DNA of 11,557 nucleotides from an uncultured Eubacteriales bacterium (GTDB lineage: Bacteria; Bacillota; Clostridia; Oscillospirales; CAG-272), in assembly GCA_958414825.1 (NCBI GenBank), contig CATYXQ010000055.1:1-11557 (forward strand), in the 5' to 3' direction. Under the pieces are notes generated by a model that saw nothing but the letters and a program-made list of their open reading frames with translations, was not told the DNA's origin and did not search any database. Of the stretch, positions 6,247 through 11,557 are shown in pieces (the stretch's first letter is position 1; every line of letters begins with the position of its first letter). A program made the position numbers and the translations under genes.

Positions 6247-7404
6247 ATGAAGAAAATCAGTATCGTGCTTTGGGTGCTGGCGGCGGCGCTCTTGTTTACC
6301 GCCTGCGGCAAAAGCGAGGAGGCGCAAAGGGTTGACGACCTGATCGCTTCGGTCGGTGAAATTTCGCTTGACAGCGAAGCGCGCATTCTTGAAGCGGAAA
6401 AAGCGGTTTCGCAGCTTGAGGAAAAAGAGCAGAAGCAGCTTGATAATCTTGCGCTTTTGCAGGAAGCCAGGGCAAAGTACAATCGTTTGTTGGTTGAAAA
6501 CGTCGAGGCTTTGATTACAGCGATCGGGACGGTTACACTGGACAGCGCGGATGCGATTCAGACCGCAGGAAAAGGATATGCGTCGCTGGATGCGTCTTTA
6601 CAGCCGGAGGTCGGAAACTATGCGGAACTTCAGGCGGCGGAAGAAGCGTATCGCATGGCGCAGGTAGACGAAATTCGGGAAGCGATTGCCGTGATTGGAA
6701 CGGTTACGCTGGACAGCGGCGAGGCGATTGCGTCCGCGCGCGCAGTATATGAAAAATATGATTCGGACATTCAGGCGGCGGTAGACAATTATGATTTGCT
6801 GACTGCGGCTGAGGATACGCTGCTGAATCTGCGGGCGGAGCAGGTTATATCTATGATTGACGCTATTGGTACGGTTACTTTGGATAGTAAAGAAGCCATT
6901 GATAAAGCGCAGAGCGCTTTGCGCGCATTGACAAACGAAGAAAAAAACAGAGTGACCAATGCAGATGTTTTAACGCAGGCCGGCGCTACATACAGGGAAC
7001 TGGAAAAGGCTGCGAAAAAGCAGGCGTCGCTGGATGAGGCCCGTTCGCTGATCCGAGTGACAGGCATATGGGTATCGAAGCCTGACAGCGCCGGCGGCGT
7101 CGAGTTGTATTTTAATTTTGTCAATAAATCTGATAAAGTAATAAAGTATGTAAATTTCGGCGCCACTTTCTATAACAGCGTCGGCGATGTTGTGAAATGC
7201 GAGTATGAAAATGCCCGTATCAATCGCTGTTATTCAACCGGTCCCTTTGCCAAGGGGGAGGGGCTTTCCGGTTCCGGATGGTACTGGGGAGATTATTACA
7301 ACTGGGATATTTCGTCGGTCAAGCTCGTTTCTTTGGATATTGAATATATGGACGGCAGCACCTATAAGTTTGATGACGATCAAATTGCCCATGTGCAGTA
7401 TTGA
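6247..7404 (+). CDS. Lipoprotein with four 57-residue helical repeats and a C-terminal beta-rich domain
   Basis: A 385-residue surface lipoprotein. The signal peptide (1-19) ends in the lipobox LFTAC with C20 as the lipid-bearing residue. Residues 29-256 are four tandem repeats of exactly 57 residues: the motif aIGTVTLDS recurs with its Gly at 37, 94, 151 and 208, each followed by AI..A...Y..L......V.N...L..A, predicting three-helix bundle modules. Repeat 1 is the most diverged. Residues about 266-385 are different: alternating strands with IKYVNFGATFYNSVGDVV and SLDIEYMDGSTYKFDDD, resembling small beta-sandwich domains of unknown function seen at the C-termini of Firmicute lipoproteins. The start is set by AAAGGAG at 6231-6237. 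It has its own terminator and no obvious partner gene. Repeats of this kind are spacers or binding modules in other surface proteins; the ligand is unknown. Confidence 0.88.
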   Translation: MKKISIVLWVLAAALLFTACGKSEEAQRVDDLIASVGEISLDSEARILEAEKAVSQLEEKEQKQLDNLALLQEARAKYNRLLVENVEALITAIGTVTLDSADAIQTAGKGYASLDASLQPEVGNYAELQAAEEAYRMAQVDEIREAIAVIGTVTLDSGEAIASARAVYEKYDSDIQAAVDNYDLLTAAEDTLLNLRAEQVISMIDAIGTVTLDSKEAIDKAQSALRALTNEEKNRVTNADVLTQAGATYRELEKAAKKQASLDEARSLIRVTGIWVSKPDSAGGVELYFNFVNKSDKVIKYVNFGATFYNSVGDVVKCEYENARINRCYSTGPFAKGEGLSGSGWYWGDYYNWDISSVKLVSLDIEYMDGSTYKFDDDQIAHVQY

Positions 7405-7411
7405 TTTGCAG

Positions 7412-7438
7412 GAGCGGGAGAAATCCCGCTCTTTTTTT
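7412..7438 (+). terminator. Intrinsic terminator of the repeat lipoprotein gene
   Basis: An 8-bp perfect stem GAGCGGGA/TCCCGCTC with a GAAA tetraloop, followed by seven T, starting 8 bases after the stop codon. Confidence 0.93.
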
Positions 7439-7456
7439 CAGCTTAAAATAAAAAAG

Positions 7457-7484
7457 CAGGGACATTTCATTTGAAATGTCCCTG
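7457..7484 (-). terminator. Intrinsic terminator of the kinase/DUF2877 operon
   Basis: A 13-bp perfect inverted repeat (CAGGGACATTTCA at 7457-7469 and its complement at 7472-7484). On the minus strand it is followed by CTTTTTTATTTT, so it ends transcription coming from the DUF2877 gene, 85 bases past that gene's stop. On the plus strand there is no T-run. Confidence 0.82.
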
Positions 7485-7534
7485 ACGGTATGATTTGGAA
7501 ATGCTTTTTTGCCGGTTGCTTTGATTTTGTCTTT

Positions 7535-7565
7535 GAAAGTCTGCGGGCGTATACCGCAGACTTTC
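7535..7565 (-). other. Perfect 12-bp hairpin directly after the DUF2877 stop codon
   Basis: GAAAGTCTGCGG (7535-7546) and its exact complement (7554-7565) enclose a 7-base loop. On the minus strand it begins 3 bases after the stop at 7569 and has no T-run, so it is not a terminator by itself. It may protect the 3' end, with true termination at 7457-7484. Confidence 0.5.
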
Positions 7566-7568
7566 CGG

Positions 7569-8450
7569 TCAAACTCGGCGCGTTTTTTGGTGGGATACGG
7601 AAAGAATACGCGCGGCTGAGAGCGCGCCCAGCAGCGTGTCGGTGCCGGAAGAAGCGCCCATTGTGAATACAAAACGGCAGGCCTTATCAAAATCCGAATT
7701 TCCGAGCACGGCATGGACGGCGGCGTCGTATACCGTAAAATAACTGTCCGCGAGCGCATGGCGAAGATAGGCGCCGCTGATTTGCGAGGTGCGCGCAAGC
7801 GCGTCGGATACGGCTGCGGCGCAGGCGTCCGTAATTTTGGGAACGGCGATTTGGGCTTTGCGCGCTGCGTACAGCGTTTGGAAAAATCCGCAGAGGAAAT
7901 CGTCGCCCGACGGCGTTAAGCCGCGTCCGCGGCCGATCAAACGCAGGGCCGCGTCGCCTGCTCCGACCGCATCGTCCTTGCAAAAGGCTGTTTCCAGCGC
8001 CGGAAGCGCGGCTTTTGTTGCCGCATCGGTTTCGAGCAGGGACAGCATACCGTGCGGCGAGCCGTTTTCGCGAATAAATGCGTATAGCGCATCAAGGCGT
8101 CCGGCGCCGGGCAATTGCAGAATACCGCGCTTCCGCCGCGGCGGAAGCGCGGTATTCTGCCGCAGAATATAATTTTGCGCGCCAAGCGAGAAACCGTCCT
8201 TTTGCAGGACGGCCGGATCTCCGGGTTTCGCTTTACAGCCGCCGAGAAAGCTTTGTATGTCGTCAAGCGCGGCGCCGAACGGCACTTCACCGTAAGCACT
8301 GCTGTGAAACAGCAGAATTTCCTCGCCGAAATTACAGTACAGCGCGCTTGAAAACACGCCGCAGACTCTGCCGACGGCGTGTTTTTGAAAGAGATGCTCC
8401 GCAGTCGGGCCGCACCGACCGAGAAGCTCAGCGGCTGAGGCTGTATTCAT
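7569..8450 (-). CDS. DUF2877 / AllH-family protein carrying an in-frame palindromic insertion
   Basis: This 293-residue protein has the family hallmark GRGRGLTPSGDDFLCGFF (173-190) and the late MGASSGTDTLLGAL block. DUF2877 proteins include AllH, a subunit of the E. coli oxamate carbamoyltransferase (AllFGH) that makes carbamoyl phosphate during allantoin breakdown; whether this copy has that activity is inference, as AllF/AllG (FdrA-like) partners are not in the window. It starts inside the end of the upstream kinase gene (23-base overlap) and lacks a strong ribosome binding site, so it is probably translated by coupling. Residues 97-111 (RQNTALPPRRKRGIL) are encoded by a 45-bp insertion containing a 44-bp perfect palindrome; without it the chain would read NYILQLPGAG. 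The rest of the frame is undisturbed, so the protein is likely made. Confidence 0.88.
   Translation of the reverse strand: MNTASAAELLGRCGPTAEHLFQKHAVGRVCGVFSSALYCNFGEEILLFHSSAYGEVPFGAALDDIQSFLGGCKAKPGDPAVLQKDGFSLGAQNYILRQNTALPPRRKRGILQLPGAGRLDALYAFIRENGSPHGMLSLLETDAATKAALPALETAFCKDDAVGAGDAALRLIGRGRGLTPSGDDFLCGFFQTLYAARKAQIAVPKITDACAAAVSDALARTSQISGAYLRHALADSYFTVYDAAVHAVLGNSDFDKACRFVFTMGASSGTDTLLGALSAARILSVSHQKTRRV
8117..8161. repeat. 45-bp palindromic insertion within the DUF2877 gene
   Basis: Positions 8117-8160 form a perfect 44-bp palindrome centred at 8138/8139 (each arm 22 bases, beginning GCAGAATACCGCGCTTCC). The outer 8 bases GCAGAATA occur again directly at 8162-8169, so removing 8117-8161 would restore one uninterrupted copy and delete exactly 15 codons. 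This is the footprint of a small element inserted in frame with a flanking direct repeat. It contains no gene of its own and no T-run, so it is not a terminator. A DNA or RNA hairpin this long inside a coding region is not explained by codon use. Confidence 0.85.
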
Positions 8451-9624
8451 AGGTCTTCATGGCGACCATCTGTTCTTCGTCGGTGGCAATGGTATAGATT
8501 TTCACCTTGGAATCGGGCGCGGAAAGTTCGCATTCGCCATGAGCCGCGCTGTTCTTTTCAGGGTCGATATGCACGCCGAACACGCCGAGCGCGTCGCATA
8601 CGCGCCGACGTACCGTAACCGAGTTTTCACCGATACCGCCTGCAAACGTCAGATAGTCCAGTCCGCCGAGTTCGGCATAGAAACTGCCGACGTAACGAAC
8701 AATAGAGGCGACAAACAGGTCGATCGCAAGCTTTGCGCGCGCGTTGCCCGCATTTGCCGCTTCTTCAATAAAGCGCAGATCGCTGTCTACGCCCGAGACG
8801 CCGTAAAGGCCGCTGTTTTTGGAGAAGGCCGCAGTGATTTCATCAATGCTCATCCCCTCGTTCATCAAAAACGGAACGATATAGGCGTCGATGTCTCCGC
8901 AGCGCGCGGCGTGCGGAAGACCGGTTTGCGGCGTGAAGCCAAAGCTGCAATCCACGCTTTTGCCGTCCTCAATCGCGCAGAGCGAGGAGGAGCCGCCGAG
9001 ATGACAGGAGATTGCGCGGAACTTGTCTTTGCCGGTCAGTTCGGGCAGGTGGCGCGCGGTGTATTCGTGCGAGTGGCCGTGGAACCCAAAGCGCTGGATC
9101 CCGTATTTTTCATACCAGTCGTAGGGAAGTGCATACAGCTTCCTTTCGGGCGGAATGGTTTTGTGAAACGCGGTTTCAAAAGAGCCGACAAGCAGCGCGT
9201 CGGGCAGCATGGCCTTGAACTCGCCGATAGCGTCGAGGTAGGGCTTGTTGTGCGCGGGCGCGATGAACAGATAATCGCGCATAGCGCCGAGTACCTCGTC
9301 GTTCAGTTCAAACACGCCGTGGTGTCCCTTGGCGAGCACGGTTTTAAAGCCCACGGCTTCGATTTCACCGATGGCGCTGAGGATATTCTGGCGCGGATCC
9401 AGGAGATCGCTGAGAAAGAGTGCGATGCCGTCTTTGTATTTCGGCACGGAGAGATGATCCTTTTCGATCTTTTCGCCGGTTGCGGTATTGCAGAATGAAT
9501 AGATGGCCTCGGTTTCACTGCCTACGCGCTCGACCTTAGCGGTTGCGTATACTTTTTTTTCGGGCATTTCATAAAGCTTGAACTTCAGCGAGGTACTGCC
9601 CACATTGCAGACGAGAATTTTCAT
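8428..9624 (-). CDS. Acetate/propionate-family kinase, divergent AckA-like
   Basis: A 398-residue ASKHA-fold kinase, the normal AckA length. AckA interconverts acyl phosphate plus ADP with the acid plus ATP. Family motifs are clear: N7, S10, S12 and K14 in NVGSTSLKF, APAHNKP (122-128), ETAFHKTIP (150-158), GFHGHSH (180-186), HLGGSSS, R241 in AARCGDID, FAGGIGENS (327-335) and the C-terminal TDEE with E384. Several key positions differ from Methanosarcina AckA: the HRVVHGG block around R91 is replaced by GFKTVLAKG with Lys94, catalytic D148 is Glu150, and GTRSG is AARCG. A changed substrate or slower enzyme is therefore possible, and I do not call it ackA outright. Start at ATG 9624 with GGAAAGG upstream. 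First gene of a two-gene operon with the DUF2877 protein. Confidence 0.85.
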   Translation of the reverse strand: MKILVCNVGSTSLKFKLYEMPEKKVYATAKVERVGSETEAIYSFCNTATGEKIEKDHLSVPKYKDGIALFLSDLLDPRQNILSAIGEIEAVGFKTVLAKGHHGVFELNDEVLGAMRDYLFIAPAHNKPYLDAIGEFKAMLPDALLVGSFETAFHKTIPPERKLYALPYDWYEKYGIQRFGFHGHSHEYTARHLPELTGKDKFRAISCHLGGSSSLCAIEDGKSVDCSFGFTPQTGLPHAARCGDIDAYIVPFLMNEGMSIDEITAAFSKNSGLYGVSGVDSDLRFIEEAANAGNARAKLAIDLFVASIVRYVGSFYAELGGLDYLTFAGGIGENSVTVRRRVCDALGVFGVHIDPEKNSAAHGECELSAPDSKVKIYTIATDEEQMVAMKTYEYSLSR

Positions 9625-9653
9625 AGATTTCAGCCTTTCCTTGAAGAATTTTT

Positions 9654-9682
9654 ACCGATTTTCCCCGCGGTGCGGAATCGGT
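9654..9682 (-). other. Hairpin in the kinase 5' leader
   Basis: ACCGATT at 9654-9660 pairs with AATCGGT at 9676-9682, with an inner CCGC/GCGG pairing, in the untranslated leader about 30 bases before the kinase start. It could affect translation or mRNA stability. It is too small for a known riboswitch. Confidence 0.45.
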
Positions 9683-9698
9683 ATCTGTTTACCTATAT

Positions 9699-9707
9699 AT
9701 AATATCA
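9699..9707 (-). promoter_or_regulatory. Candidate extended -10 promoter of the kinase/DUF2877 operon
   Basis: On the minus strand TGATATTAT offers TGn plus -10 TATTAT (9699-9704); no good -35 is visible about 17 bases further up. It lies downstream of the regulator's terminator, so the operon needs a promoter in this stretch. Confidence 0.45.
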
Positions 9708-9743
9708 CATTTGCGCGGTTTTTTCATACAAAAATTTACACAG

Positions 9744-9784
9744 AAAAACCGCGGACTTTCAGTGAGTGAAAAGAACCGCGGTTT
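9744..9784 (-). terminator. Intrinsic terminator of the receptor-HTH regulator gene
   Basis: AAACCGCGG at 9746-9754 pairs with CCGCGGTTT at 9776-9784, extended inside by CTTTCA with TGAAAAG around a GTGAG loop. On the minus strand the stem runs into a five-T tract (GGTTTTTC). It begins 11 bases after the stop at 9796. Confidence 0.8.
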
Positions 9785-9795
9785 GACAGTCGGGA

Positions 9796-10875
9796 TTATA
9801 CCAGAAATTGCGCGAGCAGATCAAAAACTTCTTCTTTTGTTTTTTCGGGCGCCATGGAAAGAATGCGCTTGATGCGGTAGCTGATTGTGTTTTCGGCGAC
9901 AAACAGCTTGGCGGCGATCTTGGAATAGCTTTCCCGATTTAAAAGCTCGCGAAGAATCAGGACGTCGAGCTTGTCGCAGCCCGAAAGCAGTTTTTCGACC
10001 AGCAGAACCTCGCTTACGTCGGGATCGCTGAAAAAGGTAGACCCGTCGGACGATTCGCCGCACGCTTTGTTTTTTTGCTGCAGTTGTACGTCGATTTTTT
10101 CGCCGCCCGCGCCCAGGATGTCGCAGTGCAGCAGCATGGCGAGCGAGGAGAGGGAGGGAACGGTCTTGAGCAGATTGTAGGCGTTGATGGCAAGCTTGCC
10201 CGCTTCCGCGCTTTTGACTTTGGCGATGGTAATGTTTTGAATGCCGAGACTGGAGAGCACCGTGTCTCCGAACGTCGCGATATGAATGCGATCCGGCGCA
10301 GTGATACCGATTTCGCTGAGCCGTTTCATCAGGATAACGGCTGCGATGTCGTTTGCGCAGATGACCGAATCATAATTCTGTATCCGGTCGATCAGACGGC
10401 TGCAGGTTGCGTGTAGCGTGTCCGTATAGGTAAAAATATCGGTTTTGGCATGTCCGGGTTCAAGCAGAAAGTTGGCGACCTTGGAGGAATCGGTGGCGCT
10501 CTGCGGATCGACCGCGAACAGCGCGGTGCGCCGGCATCCTTTTTCTTCCAGGTATTTCATCAGCTTGCGCGAGGCGTCGTCATAATCCATGGAAATAAAG
10601 CTGGCGAACGGGAACTGCTTTTGATAATTGGCCAGCGAGAGCACAATCGGACGGATACCGTTTGTATGCAAAAGATGCATGGTCTGCGCGGCCCAGGACA
10701 TGGAGGAGCCAAGCATGATAACGCAGCTGTCGGCGGTGAGTTCGTCAATGGAAAAGTCGGCGGAGGAGTGAACGGCGATCTGTATGTTTTTGCGTTTGGC
10801 CTGCGCGGCGATTCCCTTGATGTAGTGTGTGCACCAGTGGGAGCACATATAGGCAGCTTCCACAAGAATATGCAT
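9796..10875 (-). CDS. Transcription regulator: LacI-type ligand-binding domain with a C-terminal HTH
   Basis: A 359-residue protein. Residues 1 to about 270 resemble the periplasmic-binding-protein-like sensor domain of LacI/GalR regulators (opening MHILVEAAYMCSHWCTHYIKG, then FASFISMDYDDASRKLMKYL, the NYDSVICANDIAAVILMKRL block and IHIATFGDT). The usual N-terminal LacI HTH is absent: the start at ATG 10875, fixed by AAAGGAGG 7 bases upstream, goes straight into the sensor. Instead a HTH lies at the C-terminus, about 317-339 (YSKIAAKLFVAENTISYRIK), resembling the C-terminal HTH of PucR or LuxR-type proteins. E. coli XylR has a comparable order but with an AraC domain. It is divergent from a solute-binding lipoprotein gene and ends just before the kinase operon, so it probably senses a sugar or related solute and controls one or both neighbours. 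Confidence 0.85.
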   Translation of the reverse strand: MHILVEAAYMCSHWCTHYIKGIAAQAKRKNIQIAVHSSADFSIDELTADSCVIMLGSSMSWAAQTMHLLHTNGIRPIVLSLANYQKQFPFASFISMDYDDASRKLMKYLEEKGCRRTALFAVDPQSATDSSKVANFLLEPGHAKTDIFTYTDTLHATCSRLIDRIQNYDSVICANDIAAVILMKRLSEIGITAPDRIHIATFGDTVLSSLGIQNITIAKVKSAEAGKLAINAYNLLKTVPSLSSLAMLLHCDILGAGGEKIDVQLQQKNKACGESSDGSTFFSDPDVSEVLLVEKLLSGCDKLDVLILRELLNRESYSKIAAKLFVAENTISYRIKRILSMAPEKTKEEVFDLLAQFLV

Positions 10876-10882
10876 TTCGATT

Positions 10883-10890
10883 CCTCCTTT
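10883..10890 (-). promoter_or_regulatory. Ribosome binding site that fixes the regulator start
   Basis: AAAGGAGG on the minus strand, 7 bases before ATG 10875. An in-frame ATG at 10986 exists, but it lies in the -35 element and would add 37 residues with no HTH. Confidence 0.85.
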
Positions 10891-10957
10891 CGATCTTTTG
10901 GACGCTGATGAATGATGTCGATGAAAAATGGCGAAAATAGTTAAAAAGTACAGTTGT

Positions 10958-10986
10958 ATTTTAGCATAAAGCGTTTCTTTGGTCAA
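10958..10986 (-). promoter_or_regulatory. Sigma-A promoter of the regulator gene
   Basis: Minus-strand -35 TTGACC (10981-10986), 17-base spacer ending in TGC (extended -10), -10 TAAAAT (10958-10963). The leader is about 75 bases. Confidence 0.78.
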
Positions 10987-11026
10987 TCCCTTGCAAAGAT
11001 TTTTAGGAAAAGTTTATTTTTTTGTA

Positions 11027-11055
11027 TTGAAACGCCCAACATGATGTGATAGGAT
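11027..11055 (+). promoter_or_regulatory. Sigma-A promoter of the solute-binding protein gene
   Basis: Plus-strand -35 TTGAAA (11027-11032), 17-base spacer, -10 TAGGAT (11050-11055). It is divergent from the regulator's promoter, the two -35 elements lying about 40 bases apart, so one bound regulator could affect both. Confidence 0.72.
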
Positions 11056-11102
11056 AGTCTTGTATCTTATTACCACAATTTTGTGAAAGGAGAACAATTT
11101 TC

Positions 11103-11557
11103 ATGAAAGCAAGTAAAATTTTGCTTTTACTTTTGACAGTTGTAATGTGCGTATGTGTTTTTGCATCCTGCGGCGATGAGAAAACGCCTGCGGGAACGGA
11201 CAACACGAGCACAGGCGACGTAACCGATCCCAGTTCGGAGGAGGGAGAAAAACTCGGCGTTCCGGAAACAGCGGATTACGGAGGAGAGACCTTTAACATT
11301 TTGACTGCGGGCAACGTGGCGTATGAGGATTTCAAGTTTACCGAGGAGTCTTCTCTCGCGCTGGACAATGCGCAGTATAAGCGCAAGAGCCTTGTTGAAC
11401 AAAACTACAATATCACCATTTCTCAAACGGCTAAAAAGGCGTATTCGAGCGGCGGCGGACCGGGCTTTTTGCAGATCAGCACCGACGTCAACGCGGGCGA
11501 CTGCAATTTTGACCTCGCGCTGATTGCGGGCTATGACGTCAGCGTTTTGGCTTACAG
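11103..11557 (+). CDS. Extracellular solute-binding lipoprotein of an ABC importer, 3'-partial
   Basis: The gene runs off the window; 151 codons are visible. ATG 11103 follows AAAGGAG (11086-11092) by 10 bases. The signal peptide (KILLLLLTVVMCVCVF) ends in the lipobox FASC with C23 as the lipid anchor. A low-complexity acidic Ser/Thr/Glu linker (about 24-53) follows, then DYGGETFNILTAG, LDNAQYKRKSLVEQNYNITI and FDLALIAGYD, the pattern of family 1 (sugar-type) solute-binding proteins of Clostridia, where DYGG and the Y..R...E..YNI segment are typical. It should deliver a solute, probably a carbohydrate, to a permease encoded further downstream. The divergent receptor-HTH regulator is the obvious candidate controller. 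The substrate cannot be inferred from the part visible. Confidence 0.85.
   Translation, partial: MKASKILLLLLTVVMCVCVFASCGDEKTPAGTDNTSTGDVTDPSSEEGEKLGVPETADYGGETFNILTAGNVAYEDFKFTEESSLALDNAQYKRKSLVEQNYNITISQTAKKAYSSGGGPGFLQISTDVNAGDCNFDLALIAGYDVSVLAY

Noticed and set aside
8117..8160. The 44-bp palindrome as a transcription terminator
   Set aside because: It is inside an intact reading frame, has no T-run on either strand, and its flanking direct repeat points to insertion instead.
8539..9498. A 319-residue open frame on the plus strand
   Set aside because: It is antisense to the kinase gene, which shows clear family motifs, and has no domain or promoter of its own.
8428..9624. The kinase as butyrate kinase or carbamate kinase
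   Set aside because: Length and motifs fit the AckA group better than Buk, and carbamate kinase has an unrelated amino-acid-kinase fold.
10876..10986. Upstream extension of the regulator frame to an ATG at 10986, perhaps hiding an N-terminal HTH
   Set aside because: The 37 extra residues (MTKETLYAKIQLYFLTIF...) do not look like a LacI HTH, and the start would overlap the -35 element of its own promoter.

Overview
The window looks like chromosomal DNA of a strictly anaerobic, mid-GC, low-oxygen-lifestyle Firmicute, most likely class Clostridia (an Oscillospirales/Christensenellales-type gut or sediment organism; the exact family is inference). Reasons: an oxygen-sensitive class III ribonucleotide reductase, strong AGGAGG-type ribosome binding sites, canonical sigma-A promoters, Firmicute-style lipoprotein signal peptides, CCA-encoding tRNA genes of clostridial type, and a MATE exporter and solute-binding lipoprotein of clostridial style.

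Layout. (1) 1-703, plus strand: the end of an XRE-type regulator with a C-terminal membrane domain, apparently broken by two in-register stops in the DNA-recognition helix, then a 77-residue two-helix membrane protein and a perfect bidirectional terminator hairpin. (2) 833-4061, minus strand: the operon nrdD-nrdG-dut, tightly packed, read from a near-perfect promoter that overlaps an NrdR box, with a second, weaker box about three helical turns upstream. It joins anaerobic dNTP synthesis to removal of dUTP. (3) 4216-5733, minus: a MATE efflux pump with its own promoter and terminator. (4) 5748-5871: an unexplained structured intergenic element. (5) 5929-6204, plus: tRNA-Arg(CCG) and tRNA-Val(CAC). 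(6) 6247-7438, plus: a lipoprotein with four exact-period 57-residue repeats and a beta-rich C-terminal domain. (7) 7457-9707, minus: an acetate-kinase-like gene overlapping by 23 bases a DUF2877/AllH-family gene. (8) 9744-11557: a regulator with a sugar-receptor-like N-terminal domain and a C-terminal HTH, divergent from the start of a solute-binding lipoprotein gene that runs off the window.

The points most worth a second look are a perfect 44-bp palindrome carried as an in-frame 45-bp insertion inside the DUF2877 gene (with 8-bp flanking repeats, like a protein-coding palindromic mobile element), the altered catalytic residues of the acetate-kinase-like protein next to an AllH-family protein, the reversed LacI-like architecture of the regulator, and the unassigned 120-nt structured element. 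I found no insertion sequence, CRISPR array, phage gene or obviously new defence system.
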